From Erythroxylum novogranatense (Eukaryota; Streptophyta; Magnoliopsida; Malpighiales; Erythroxylaceae): a stretch of DNA of 64,000 nt. The stretch spans positions 49,120,063-49,184,062 of the forward strand of contig CM057233.1 of the NCBI GenBank assembly GCA_029891385.1. Direction: 5' to 3'. The notes under the pieces are model-generated. The model saw nothing but the letters and a program-made list of their open reading frames with translations. It was not told where the DNA came from and made no database searches. The position numbers and the translations under genes were made by a program. Positions 10,204 to 23,200 of the stretch are shown in pieces; position 1 is the stretch's first letter, and the number at the start of each line of letters is the position of its first letter.

Positions 10204-13200
10204 TGTTGGGCCCCGATTCGCTTTAAGCACGTTTACTTTGTTTTGAGGTTTAGATTGATTTTGGAATTTTTAATGTTTAGTTAATAGAAATTAATTGGTG
10301 GAATTTAGTTAAAATTAGAGTTTTAATAAGTTGTTAGAGTTAAAGAGAATAAGATGGTGTAGACCAATTAGGAAGTTTGTATATGGTCTTAAGACTTAAG
10401 ACTTAAGAGATGGGCTTTAGCCCTTTCTAAATGCCATTAAATGAGGAAAGGAAAGAATTAAAACAAGAAGAAATGGAGTAAGGCATGGAGTAGCAGTATG
10501 ACATGAAGGAGTCCACAATTTAGCAAGGAAAAGAAGAGTTATTGAAACTACCACGCTTTGCGGGGTTTAGGTTATAAGTTAGAATAAATTCCTTAGTTTT
10601 TCTAGAAACCACGAAACTATAAGGAAAAAGAGAGAGTTTCGAAACTTAGAAAGAAAAGAGAGGAGATTTTCGGTTGAAGAAGAAGAAGAGGAAGAAGAAG
10701 AAGAGAAGTGAAGCTTAGGTTTTCATGTGTTGAAAAAGAGAGGTTTTAGAGATTTAGGCAAGAAGAGAGTGGAAAGGAGGAGTTAAACGTCCATTAGAGC
10801 CAAAAGAGCAAATTCGTGGGTTTCCTTAAGGTAAGGGATTTTGAATTTTCTTTGATTTATTTAGGTAGGTTTTAGTTTAAAGAGCTTAGAAAGGTTATGG
10901 GTAAAGTTAGATCGGTTAAATTCCATGCTTTCGTATCCTTAAAATTGTCCAATTTTGATATCCTATGTTCTTATGGGATAATCATGTTTAATGAAGGGGA
11001 ATTGAGGCATTTGGAGGAGAAGCAAGGTCTTTGGATCAATCATAAAGCTAAAGGAATTTAAGGTGGGTGATTGCTTAATAATCGAGTTATAGGCTAAATG
11101 AAAGTTTTATAATAAAAGTTAATTATGCTTTCTAATGAATTAAGAATTTTAAATGAATTATCCTATGTATTGATTCTAATTTGTATAAAGTATCTTTTAT
11201 ATGTAAGTTTATGTTGAAAGTGTTTGTTAAATTGTTTGTTAAGTGAATAGGTGCAGATATGTGAATTTGCGATTATGTGCAAATTATGTGAAAGTGATAC
11301 AAAATTGTGGCTAATGCTTGTAAATTGTGTGAATTATGTGATGTGCATGTTTTCTTTGGGTTTGTGGTGGTTCAATCTGAGTCAGGTGCACCTGTCTATC
11401 CATAGGCTTCTCCCGCCTGCCCGCTAGTGGCCGTAAAGTTCCTCTCAATGACTCCTATTTGTCACGGCTACACATGACCGCTTTGCAGAAATATGTAGTA
11501 CGTTTTGTTTCGGATCCACCCGAACCATCTTGTTTGTGATTTTGTGAAAAGTCAGATTGTTTTGTGATATGTTATATTTGTAAACTGTTGACGTGATACA
11601 TTCGACGATAAGATTTGAAAATTGTTAATGTTTTCCTTTATGTGATATTGTTTTGAAAATGAAAGAATGATTAATGATTTGTGCTTATATTCTCATTTAT
11701 TAAGTTATTACTCACGGAGCCGTCGAGCTCACCCCCCATTTTCCCTCCACAGGTGTCGAGCGAGAAACCGAGTCACCGCATCGGGATTGAGGCATACTCC
11801 GATACTTTTTGCTTTTGAAGTTGTATTTAAGAAAAACAAAGCTTTAGGTTGCATTTTGGAACAATTAATGTTTTGTATTTTGTTCTTTGAAATTTTGATG
11901 TATTCGCTAAAATGCCCTCTAAAGCTTTGTATTTACTTGTTTCCATGTAAAAAGTAAGAGTTTGAGTTTAAAATGTATTTTGTATATGTTTTCTAAGAAT
12001 GTATTGTTGTATGGTTGAGAATGACAAAAAGAAAAGAATAAAATCTTGTAACTTGATGGATTGGAATTGAAGAAATGCTTAGAAGTAAGAGTTCTTTGTG
12101 ATTTGAGAATGTTTAGAAGCTTAGGAGTGTGTTGCTGCTTTTGAGTATTGAATTATTATGCAGGTTGTAGCATTGGATTGAAGATTTGGGTTAGGTGTAA
12201 AATAGGGGAGGTGCTGTCCAATTTTTTCATAAATTGGGCAGCAACTTTCATTTGATTTTAGACTGGTTTAGAGCTTGAATTGGTTTGGATGGTCTTCTTG
12301 AAGAATGTAGAGCATGATTAGAGCTTTCCAAGGACATAAAATTTGTCTCAATTGGACTTAGGATGAAAAGGTTATGAGAGTGGAAAGGTTTCAGCCACTG
12401 TTGTTAGTCATGAAATTTTGCAGCAACTTTGGAAAGATTTTTCACCCAATTAGAGACTGATTTGGTTTTTTCTTTCTTCATGAAAAATGTAGATTATCTT
12501 TCTATCTTTAAAATGAGGTATGATTTGCAATCATTGGAGTTAGGAATAAAAAGATATGAGGTTGGGAATGTTGACAGTTACTGTTCATTGTGGCAAATTA
12601 CTGTTCCATTGGTTTTTCATTTAGGCTGAAAAGTTAAGTGTTTTTTTACCCTCTTTAATGATAGAATTGATTTTTTCACTCTTCATGCAACTTGTAGGTA
12701 ATCCTTTCTTCTTTCTAATGAGGTATTCTATGCCTTATTTCGAGTTAGGAGTAAAAAGTTATGGGATTTAGAAGACAACAGTTACTGTTTATTTAGGTAA
12801 ATTACCGTTTCATTGGCTAGTTTTTAGGCTGAACCTTTGGCTGTGTTTTTACCCCTCTAAATGATTGTTTCGATTTTTTCTCCCTTCATGAAACTTGTAG
12901 AACATCTTTTTATCTTTCCAATGAGGTAAAATAAGTCTTTTTTAGACTTGTGTGCTAAAAGATATGAATTCTCAAATTTATGGCAATGTGTAGGGAAATT
13001 TTAAGTTTTAATGGCAGCAACCTTTGAAGCATTTTAGGACCCTCTTAATGGCTAAGTTAGTGTTTAAATCCTTCTAGGAAGTTGTAGAGCTTCCTTTTAC
13101 CTTTTTATTGATACCAAATTCATGAATTTTGGACTTCAGGATCAAAAGTTATGAGGTTTGGAAATTCTGAAATTTTCCTACACATCCAGACTTCATCCTT

Positions 13201-13706
13201 AGACGTGCCCACGCCTAATCTCTGAATATCCTCCTCTCACTCTTTTGCTTGTAACTTTTTCATTTGGCCTCGGATTCACTCGGTTTTCGAAGCATTGAGT
13301 TTCTAAAACAAATTCATACCCCTTTTTGATAAAATGAGAGTGTCGGGTTTTAGTCGGACTTTACGGACATTACGAAAGAGAATCAAGTTTGTGACGAGTT
13401 TCGATATAAGTCCATTTTTGGGCGTTTTTGTGACCTATAGAGATCCGATTGAAGTGAGGTTCGTTTCTATTTGCCCTAAAGATATAGAATTTCATTTTAG
13501 CTTCGGATTTCATTATGGGCCCTAAGCAAATAAATTTTTTTACTTGAGGATAATTAGGGTGAATTTATCAAGTTTTGTTCGGATGACATTAAATTAAGTT
13601 CAATTCGAGGTTTCCTTCGTGGTGAGGAATTCCTCCCTCGTGAGATGCGCGCCCAGATGTCATGAAGGACGTCGGGCACGCGACTCACCGGGGAGGGGTT
13701 CCAACA
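10204..13706 (+). mobile_element. Probable solo gypsy LTR, family F (3.5 kb)
   Basis: Ends are TGTTGGGCCCC...GGGGTTCCAACA, giving 6-bp inverted termini. It holds no coding frame. Features shared with the other gypsy LTRs here: a purine-rich GAAGAAGAAGAGG tract (10675-10710), a splice-donor-like AAG|GTAAGG (10828-10836), AAG|GTGGGT near 11062, and five ~200-bp modules (12297-13200). The flanks cagtt (left) and catgt (right) agree at only 3 of 5 positions, so the target duplication is not clean. No PBS or polypurine tract adjoins it. The right boundary is the less certain one. Confidence 0.65.
12297..13200 (+). repeat. Array of five diverged ~200-bp modules
   Basis: Each module has a core like TTCATGAAACTTGTAGA, then TCTTTCNAATGAGGTA, then GAGTTAGGAGTAAAAAGTTATG. 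Cores begin near 12297, 12477, 12681, 12885 and 13077 (steps of 180-204 bp). Related modules occur in the LTRs of families A, B, C, D and E. They are non-coding. Confidence 0.75.
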
Positions 13707-14132
13707 CATGTGATGATCTCATAGCAGGTCATCCAATGTACTTACTACCTCTAGTAAGCATCTACATCTCAACCCTAAATATCTCATATTTACAGCTTCT
13801 GAGATCTACTGCTTGATCAAATCAAGGAGCTTGAGATGTACTAGTCTCTCCGGATTACCGATGTCCAGTCTCAGTAATCCTATGACTAGGGATAATTTAG
13901 ATACTGACATAATTGCACATGATAGGAATCTCAGTAGTATGATCACATCACAATTTCCTTCATGCTATGTCATATATCATGGACTTCATTAATTTGCTTA
14001 TAGATCAATATCCATTCATAAATAATGAACAGAAAGTTAATGAAATATGTCTTTCTTTATTTATTCATAAAGACTGTACACAAATTTGTACAAAATGCGC
14101 TAAAGGCGATTGCCTTCAGGGCACTACTCTAA
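13707..14132 (-). mobile_element. Copia LTR 5' fragment (U3), inverted relative to its right neighbour
   Basis: On the minus strand it starts TGTTAGAGTAGTGCCCTGAA and continues ggcaatcgcc..., resembling the opening of Angela/SIRE-type copia LTRs (known pattern TGTT...TGCCCT.GAGGCAAT). It ends abruptly at 13707 against the family F LTR. It may be the inverted 5' part of the LTR that continues at 14133-15322. Confidence 0.45.
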
Positions 14133-15322
14133 CACTTTCTTATGAAGAAAGCAACTGATCTCATAAATTAAAGTATGGATTAAACTAATATATGGGTGAT
14201 TATTAGAGAATAAGTCACTGAATTGACCCTACTATGAAAATCTCAAATAGAATATTACTTATGTGTTTGTAGATTTTCTCATAATGATGGTTGTATAATT
14301 GATCCCTAGACTTAAGGTTACCAAGGTATCTCGTGTGATGTTACTTATGAACTGTGTTAAGATAATTCAGTTGGTAGTACTTGGATGCAGTATGAACTAT
14401 ATAGAGATGGTTAAGTAAGTCAATAAAGGATTTGTCATGCTTGAGTAATTAAAGAGAATATTCTACTGCTCTTGATTAGTAGTGATTTATGGAATTCTTT
14501 GGCCAGAGTGAATTGACATTTGAAAATATGTTTTCAAATTTTAATTATGAATCAATTGCTAATTAGCAAGAACAAATGTGATTGGACCAAAAGAGTAGAC
14601 ATTATGTCCATACTTTATCCAATTAGAATATTGGATGACGAAAGGATTAAATTATACATCATAACCATGACAAGTTAAGTCAAACCACTTTGACATTCCT
14701 GATATTTTGGATAATCATGACATGTTGTTAAACGTCAATATTAATTAATGATTACAAATTCTTTAATTGGAATATTAAAGATAAATTGAAAGGAGTTTTA
14801 ATTTATTTAATTATAATTGTGAATTACAATTATAATTTATAATTATTGTGAGTATACATTACTAACCTAATGTATCACCATCAAAGTGCAACTTGTGAAA
14901 GAAAATCAATTTAATTAAGTTGAACTTAATTATAAAGTTTGAGAAACTTTAGAAATCAAATATGAGATATTTGATTTTATTAAAATTAAATTAATTATAA
15001 TTATAATTATAATTATAATTAAATAATTTATTTTATTAAAATTCCAAATAATTTTTCTATTAATAAGAAGGACAAACAAAAAGAACTAGCACTTATCATT
15101 CTTCCTCTCAAAAGTTGAGAAATTGCTTTGATGGATATCGTTAAAAGCCAGACGATTGAATAATTTGTGGTTGACGTTTTAGCTGAAAACGTGAGTTAGG
15201 TATGATTCATTCTTTACAATTCATAGTTTTATCCAAATTTTACAATTATCGAGGTTTGATTGAAATTTGTAAAATTTTATTTTCTGCTACGCTTGTGATA
15301 CGATCGTAGTTGGATTTCAACA
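14133..15322 (+). mobile_element. Copia LTR fragment, plus orientation
   Basis: AT-rich and non-coding. It ends ...gtagttggatttcaaca at 15322, a typical copia LTR terminus, and carries an (AATTAT)n-like tract at 14990-15025 and a TTTTATTTTC tract just before the end. It interrupts copia pol, because RNase H sequence resumes at once on its right. No clear TG start is found at its left edge. Confidence 0.5.
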
Positions 15323-15327
15323 TATGT

Positions 15328-15500
15328 TAAATATATTGAGATCAACATTCATTTTGTTTGAGAATTGGTCACTAATAAAGCTCTTTACATCCAACATGTC
15401 CCTTCATCTGATCAATTCACTAATATTCTAACTAATTCATTTTCTTCATATGCATTTCATTGTCTTCGGAGCAAGCTCACATTGATCAACCACCATTAGC
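15328..15500 (+). pseudogene. Copia RNase H C-terminus remnant
   Basis: The plus frame reads KYIEINIHFV*ELVTNKALY, then IQHVPSSDQFTNILTNSFSS and LRSKLTLINHH followed by a stop. This matches the end of copia RNase H (family pattern KHIEIDFHFVREKV...QYVPT.DQ.ADI.TK...LR.KL). A TGA replaces the arginine codon in the FVRE motif. Gag and the rest of pol are absent. It marks an older element in plus orientation, broken by the LTR at its left. Confidence 0.8.
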
Positions 15501-15894
15501 TTGAGGGAGACTAATATCATAAGCAAAATATTTTCTAAAATTTAGTGATAGACATCCCATCTGCTTGTAGGTTTACTTTTATTTATTCCTATCTTGTACA
15601 TGTTTCTTCTTATCTTGCATCCTTCTATACGTGCATAAAACCATTATACTACTCTACAAGAAAAATCAATTCTAGTTTACATTCTTTATTATTTATGATA
15701 ACAATATGATAATATCAACCTCGTGGACCAATTTGTTACTATTATATAGGATGAGATAAGTCTAATAAATCTAAGAGAAGAGGGTAAAGGTTATAATAGC
15801 CGTTGACACTAAATTGTAATTACTACTTTTCCAATTAATAACACCGTTCAATTATTTCCCTTTCTATTTCTTTCATTTTTGTCTTTATGTCAGC
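15501..15894 (+). other. Probable copia polypurine tract and LTR remnant
   Basis: Right after the RNase H stop comes gcttgagggagactaatatc, a decayed form of the polypurine tract and LTR start usual in copia elements. From 15540 to 15894 the sequence is AT-rich with nothing I can identify, presumably a decayed LTR. Confidence 0.4.
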
Positions 15895-16706
15895 ATTATG
15901 AATACCGATTTGTACTAGCTAAGATCGACCTAAGACGCGTCAGCATCTTAGAATCAAAACCAGTACAAAATAAAGAGTCGATTGTACTAGGTTTAAATAT
16001 CGATCGATACTGACCCGTTTCAGATTGTACTGGTCAGTACCACCAATACCAAAAATTTAAAAAAATAGGTGGATTTTTTTGCAAAATTTTTAAAAAATTT
16101 TAAAATCCCCCTCTCTCCCTCTTATGTCTCCTTCCCACCTTTTTTCAAAGTTTTTAATTAGTTATTTTATTTATTTCAACTTTTATAATTATTGTGAATT
16201 TTAATTTTATATATAAAATAATAATAAATGTTTTATTACTAATAATAATTATAAATTAAATAAAACTTAAAATAAATTATTTAAATATTTTATATAATAT
16301 TTATTAATAAATTATTAATATAAATATTTTATATTTAAAAATAATAATTTAAAATTATTATTTATAAACTAATATTTATTTTATATATTTTTAATTTTAA
16401 ATCAAAATTTATTTGAAATTTATATATTTTAAAATATAATTAAATATAATTATATTTTTAAATAATTATTAAATTAAATTTATAAATTAAATTAAAATTT
16501 TATTATTATTTATTGTTATGATTTTTAAAACATGGTTAAAAATCTATAGTACAACTGTATAATATAAAAATAGATTATTTTGTAATTTAAAAAAATTCAA
16601 GGACTATTTCATAAATTTAAAAAATTACCCAACACGATAACTGATATTAACCTCGATACTGCACCAGAACTCAATCCGATGCCAAATCTGATACGGTATT
16701 CATAAC
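15895..16706. mobile_element. AT-rich MITE-like element
   Basis: A 12-bp terminal inverted repeat TTATGAATACCG (from 15897) pairs with CGGTATTCATAA (ending near 16705). Near each end are GTACTGG-type subrepeats, including a GGTCAGTACC arm next to gtactgg at 16035-16050. The interior (16160-16530) is almost pure A/T. No coding frame. Target duplication is unclear, so the superfamily cannot be assigned. Confidence 0.45.
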
Positions 16707-16830
16707 ATTGCTTCGTGTGCTCTAATCATTAAAAATCCCTAGAACAATTAACCCTATTTGAGTTTTTGAATAGTATTGTATCATTGGATACGACATAGAG
16801 TCGTACACACTAAAAGTCTCTAATGACCTT

Positions 16831-16835
16831 ATATC
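16831..16835. repeat. Left target-site duplication of gypsy A (ATATC)
   Basis: ATATC here is repeated at 40883-40887, immediately outside the other end of family A. It shows that 16836-40882 is one insertion with two later insertions inside it. Confidence 0.9.
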
Positions 16836-19800
16836 TGTAATATCTCATTACCTATGATAAGACTTGAATAGTGAACATGACAAATTTCTGAGAAGTTAGA
16901 ACGTACAATTCATGCTTATGCAAAATATGGCATATACGTACGTGATCATATTGATTTTTGCACAATAATATGATTGCACATGCATTCATGACATTTTCTG
17001 AGTATAATTGATTTATAAATATGATTATATTGAGAATTGTGGTTTAAATGTGTTGGTGTTGCTACTTGTTCTTTCGGAAATTTTGGTGAATCTTAGGAAA
17101 ATTCAAAATTTTGGGGTATGTTTGGACTAGGACAAATGCCAAGTGGTAGGATAAATTGATGCATGAAAAATTTGAATGATTTAGCCTATAATTGTATGAC
17201 AAATGGGCTGGTAAGTTGATGACATTTGGCATAGTTAAATTGGTGACAAATGGACAAGAAATGAATTGACAAATGGACCAATCATTATGTGACAAATGGA
17301 CTGGTAAGTTGATGACAAATGGCATTGATAAATGGACAAGTGGCTACTGTACTTAAATGACATATGACTTAGCTTTAATGGTGACATTTGGTAGCTTATG
17401 GAAGGGATAAGTGGCTTACATGCTTAAGGACACATGTTCAAATAATATGGTTACATCTAGCACCTTAGGTGTAAAGTTTCTGCATATTGTTTCAACCAAA
17501 CTCATTCTTTTCTCTTCTCATCTCTCACCACTGAAACTTACTGCTGTCTCACCAGTTGAATATTGTTGTTTCATCATAGCTGAAAGTCATTTAATTTCAT
17601 CTTGAATGTGTGATGATTCTGCATGCTTGGAGTACTGATTTGGAGTGATTTTTTAAGCTGGGATTAGAACTGAACAAGTAAGTAAAAGATTAGTATTTAT
17701 GGCATGTTAAATGGTTTGAGAATGATGTGTGAATTGGACTGAAATGCATGAGATATTGGTGAAGATGTATACTGGATTGTTATGAACTAGAGAATTTTCA
17801 TTGATTATACTTTGGAATTTTGATAATATCTTGAACTATAGATATCCAAATAAATTGATTCTTGATTTAGAATAAATTAGAGACATACGTCTACAACTTC
17901 CTTGAAGAAGTCGAATGTTAATTCTATCTCTAAGCATTTCAAAATCTGGCTGGAAATCGAGTTAGGAGTTCTGTTACAGTTTTTAAAATAGTCTTAAATG
18001 TTCTGAGTATAACTTTCAGTATACTGAATAAAATTGCATGATTTTGGTCCTATTAGAAACCGGAAACATAGTGGAACAATTGGATAGAAGAAAGTATTAC
18101 TGAAATACACCATTTTCTTTGTTATAATGATCATGCAAAGTTATCCCGAAAGGGGATGTTAGGATGAAAATGTTGAGGTGTGCTGGAATTTGATAACTGG
18201 AATGTTTTTACAGAACATACTTCGGTAGTTTGGATATATTTTGATATGTAGATTTCTAAATGAAATGATTCTTGATTTAAATTGAACTATAGACATTTGG
18301 CTAAAAATGTTAAGAAGAAATTAAGTTTGAGTTCTATCCTTAAGGGTCTTGAAATTGAGCTTGAATGTAAGCCTTGGCTTAGGCAGTAGCACTACCGGGG
18401 ATAGAAATCAGTTCCTGTTGTTATTGGATAAACTATATTAATATAAGCAGAATCAGACAATAATGTCTTCACAAAAGTTATAGCTTATTATCTTATCTTT
18501 AAATTGGCATAAATTTTGTAATTTTTGGATACTGGAATTGAGAGATATGAGGTGTACAATTTGAATGTATGATCATACATTAGCCAAAATTTCAAATGCA
18601 CACAGTCTGTGGTATTTTGAGTATAACTCATAGAATAATGTACCAAATTGAACAATCTTTGTATCATTAGAAACTTAAAACATTGGAGAACAACATTTCA
18701 GAAGAAAGTATTGACTAATTTTTACAATTTCTTTATCAGATTAATTATGCAAAGTTGACCCGCATGTATGTTAAACCTAAAATCTGAGGTGGTCAATAAA
18801 TTTTTGTAACTGGTTTCACATTGATTAATTATGGTCCAAATTATGAATACAAATGGTATTAATGAGGGATTGGATATCTAAATGAATTTATGATAAGGAA
18901 CACAATATAATACCCGAGATTGTCATTGAATATGCATTGTGCATACTTTCTATACATCAATGGGCATCAAATAATACATTTACATTTGTGCAACATTACG
19001 ATCTTTGTAAATGTGTTTGTATGATATAAAGGTACTCATTGGACGCCAGTCAAACATTGTCGGACCACCTAGGCAATAACATATTGGAGCGTACTGTGAG
19101 TCAACCTAGATGATTTCCTATGATTGATTTGATTTGATTCATTTATACTTCCAATATTATTGAACTGTTTGTGATCTATTTCTGAATTCCAGACTTGAAG
19201 TTCAAGGAGTATAATAGTTGGGCAAGTATTGGAAGTGCTTTGATTTGATTTGAAATCCTGTATGATATGTGAATTCTCAATGAAAGTTGAATGTCAAACT
19301 TAGGTCCGATGATAATGAGTTTCTGATTGAACATCATATGTGATTATCTGATATGACATAATCAGTATTTGATGCATTTCATAAAATGCATGCTCAAATA
19401 AAGGCGTTGTGACTTGATTAGCTGGTATGAAGTGCTACCACGTAGAGCTTTGCTCTAAGATATATGTTCTGCACATAGAGCTATACTCCGTGATTCTGAC
19501 TGAGCCCTATGGGCCAGTATTTGTATAAGTATGTGATAGGCACTCAGTCATAACAATAAGAATGAATGTGAGTCTCATGCGTATAGCATTTTAAGATCGA
19601 AATCCATTAAATGATTTGCAAAGCTGAAATGAGTGATAAATTGATATGAACTGTTTGCTATACTTGGCTGCGTGAACTGTGTTATCATATATCAGGAATG
19701 TAAATATGATCTTAATGAATATCTGTGAAATATGTGATATGTGTATGTGATTTGGTGAAATCATCAATGATGGTTCACTTAACTGAGTTCGCAACTCATC

Positions 19801-20233
19801 AAAATTGTAACGTGGCTTTTCAGGTTTTATAAAGGTCTCCAGAAAGGCTTCGAATAAGAGTTTTAGGTCGGGATCAGTATGAACCTGCATATGTATTTCT
19901 TTATGTGGTATTGAAAGTGTAGTATTAAGTGTTGTATTGAATTGTAAAGACATTATGCATGCAAGTAATTTGTTCTATATCTGAAATGGGCCCAAATGGC
20001 TGTTGAATACTAATGTTTGTTATAATTGTATCTATGAATGGAAAATGTTTTAAAATAAAGTGGGCCCGTTTTGATTAATGATTTCTGCTTACGAGTACAT
20101 TGTTTTAAGCAAATCAAAGTTTTGTATTGAATTTTTGACCGAATGGCTATCTTAGCTTGCCACCCTTACGGGGTACGTACTCAAATATCATCATAGATGT
20201 TGGGTACGTGTCCTGCAAGGTTGGGGTGCTACA
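16836..20233 (+). mobile_element. Gypsy family A, 5' LTR (3.4 kb)
   Basis: Starts TGTAATATCTCATTACC and ends GGTTGGGGTGCTACA, followed by a primer-binding site. Its partner is 32644-35793 plus 40577-40882, about 90 percent similar by eye, so it is the oldest gypsy here. Non-coding. Internal marks: short direct repeats of tgacaaatgg (17195-17330), donor-like GTAAGT at 17678, diverged ~180-bp modules (17880-18770), GTGAGTCAACCTAG at 19096, stem-loop AGAGCT repeats near 19445-19485, and the conserved double hairpin at 19754-19800. Confidence 0.93.
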
Positions 20234-20236
20234 TTT

Positions 20237-20250
20237 TGGTATCAAAGCCC
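20237..20250 (+). promoter_or_regulatory. Gypsy A primer-binding site
   Basis: TGGTATCAAAGCCC lies three bases after the LTR end (ctaca|ttt). It is the initiator-Met tRNA type with one mismatch (AAAG for AGAG). It sets plus orientation for family A. Confidence 0.88.
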
Positions 20251-23200
20251 AGTTTAGTATCTTACATGGGCATTTTTTGACATATGTGTGAAGTTACATG
20301 CATTTAATCATGTCATAGCAGGCAATAGCAACTTATCCCTAGTCTGAGTTGCATATATCACATACATGAGCATTTGTTAAGTGTTTGAATTGATGAAAGT
20401 AGGGGGAAGAATGATGATCTGTTCGATTATGAGAAAATGAAAGTTTATGGATATTTTGAAAGGGAAAATAGTATATGGTTAGATATGATAAATAATGACG
20501 TAATGCATTTGTATTGGTAGATGTATTATAGAATATGATATCAATATTAGACTGTGATAATATTTCCTCGAATGTGATATAGATGTGAATAGATTATATT
20601 AGATTGGTTGAGAAAATTAGAGACATTAGTGGAGATGATGAGGTTAAAGTATACGAGTAATTTATTACATGAACTTGGAACTGAACTGGTTGTTAATTAA
20701 TATGATAAGAGTTATGAATCGCTACAAAAATATGTTAGTGGAATTGACATCGGAATTTCAAGATGATTATGCATCTGTAATTCCAAATTGATAATGAACA
20801 TAGGTATGTATGACGATATAATGGTAATTGGAAGAAGGGATAAAGATAGTGAGATTTGTAAAAGTTGCCACGGTTAAGTTAATTTGTTACTTTGTGAGCA
20901 CATAATTACTAATGGGATCACCATGACAAGTGTGAAAATCGAGCACATAAGATATATGTGTTGAGATGATATAGGAAGAAATCTATGATATATGCATATT
21001 TGTTAGTCATAGTTTCCATAATTCAAAGTCTAAAATGAACTAGTGTAATGCATGAAAGTGCTTATAGTGATCGATCAGGGTCAGATTGAGAGTGTTAAAG
21101 ATGTTATTGTGTGTGATGAATTTGAGGAAAAAAAGAAGAAAGGCACGATTGTGGCATAGTTCCCACGACATAGGTCAGGCCCAAAAAGAGAAATGTTTTT
21201 CCTAAATCAAATGAGATTATGGTATCTTGAGCATAAATTATTAATTAGTGAATTGTCTCAAATACATCTCTAGATGAGATGTAATGATCTTGATGGTATA
21301 TACTAAGGTATAAGAATAACTCCTTAATGTTTCATTGAGCTTTATTATAAAGGATATTTTGATTATATAAGTTATGAAATAAATTGATCTTATTGAGATA
21401 TTAAGAATATTTGAAATTGATCTTTTTGAGGTACTAAGAATGTCTGATAAGCAATGATGGAAATAATTGATTGATAAGGATCAGATAAACAATATAGTTT
21501 ATTGTAGCAAGAAATCTTCTTTGGAAGAAAAAATTTACATAGAATAATGTTAATTAGATTAGATGGTTTACTTTAAAGAATAAAGGAAAATGGAACAAAT
21601 TAAAAGAGAATATTGGAGTTCTATTCCCAACGAAGACTCAAGCATGAGATGTAGACTATGCTACACTCTCTATGCATTTTGTTTGATGTAAATCATCCGA
21701 CTAAGTGATTGGATTCTTGAATTTGAGGTGACACTCTTACTAATGTCAGAAGAACTTAGGCCCACATTATATTATATGAAAATATGGTTAGGGGATACAA
21801 ATTTGATTTGATGAATGTGTTACCAACACAGGAAGTTAAGTTTGTGAATAAATGGGAATGATTGGAGAAACTAGAAAGTATGATTCGACATTGCAATAAG
21901 CCAATGTGAAATCAAAGGAAAGCGTATAAATAGAGAAAAGCATTTGAGAAAATGAGTCAATTGGGAAATAAGAAGAAATAATCATATGAGATAACACTAC
22001 CTCATTGAGGATAGATACTTAAAGAATTATGAGAACAAATCATGGGAACAAGGAATTTTGGGTTAGATTTGTTGGAGTTAACAGTGCCCCTAACAGTATT
22101 ATGGTATTGGAGATTTAAGTGATCCAGGCAAAATTGTATCAAATAGTGACTATGACCATCTATGGTATCTTGAATGTATTCGAAGAGTTGAAAAGAATAT
22201 TTTGATTACTTAAGAAAATTTTGTGGTTTCGAATGAATATGAAATTCTGTCTATGCATGAAAATGAAAGCTTTACGTGGCATATTTTGTTATTTAATGCA
22301 TTTCATATAATACATGTTCTGATAAAGGTATTGTGATCAGAGTAGTCAGTCTAAAAGAGCTTTAAACTCAAAATTCTGCACGTAGAGCTATGCTCCATGA
22401 TCTCTATTTATGATTGAGCCTAATGGCTAATATCTGTATTTGAATTTGAAAGGCACTCGATCACAACAAATAATAATGAATTTGGAAAATGTTTCGCATA
22501 AGAGATTAAGATGCACTTTGTTGCAACATAATAAACTAATTTTGTATGCATATAGTCTATTAAAGTTCCATAAGTTGAATATTTGATACATGATTTGAAA
22601 TTTGTTGAATAGCCATTGCCTTGAAAGCTTGGATACACTAATTGTACAGTGAAACATTTCAGATTTTTATAAATATAGAGATCAATAACGTTGGAGGTAC
22701 TTATTGAGTACGTTTGAGGTACTTATTGAGTTTGAAAGAATTTGATATGACAGTGAGACAGTGGATAGAAGTATTGAAGAACTATGATTGCACAAATGAG
22801 TACTGTCTTAGTAAAACTAGCATACATATCTGATGTCTGAATAGAAAATTCGACAAAGGAATAGCACAAATTCAGATATTATGGTTCCTAAATCTAGTGC
22901 AATGAAGAGCATAGAATATTGAGTTGTCTTTTGGGCAAATCAAAGTGATATTAGCTAACGAATGTAAAGTTAGTTTCGCGTGAAAAGACTAGCAAAGCCC
23001 GACCTGAGGATTCAGAAGTTATGAATCTTATTGAGGAAATTGAAAAACAATTTAAATGAATCCAAATTTTAAGTTTGAATAGGAAAATAATATCTTATGA
23101 TTGTAATATGAAGTTTGTGTGCTCAAAAAGGATGAGTGAGTAAAAGATTTTTAGAGATAGCACAAATAAAAACTTATGTTATACATCCTATAAGGAATAC

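Noticed and set aside
10204..13706. Host gene with introns, because of the GTAAGG site and purine-rich exon-like start
   Set aside because: Ends TGTTGG...CCAACA and motifs shared with other LTRs fit an LTR; no coding exon is found.
16160..16530. Replication origin or matrix attachment region, because of extreme AT content
   Set aside because: Composition alone is not evidence, and terminal inverted repeats suggest a MITE interior.
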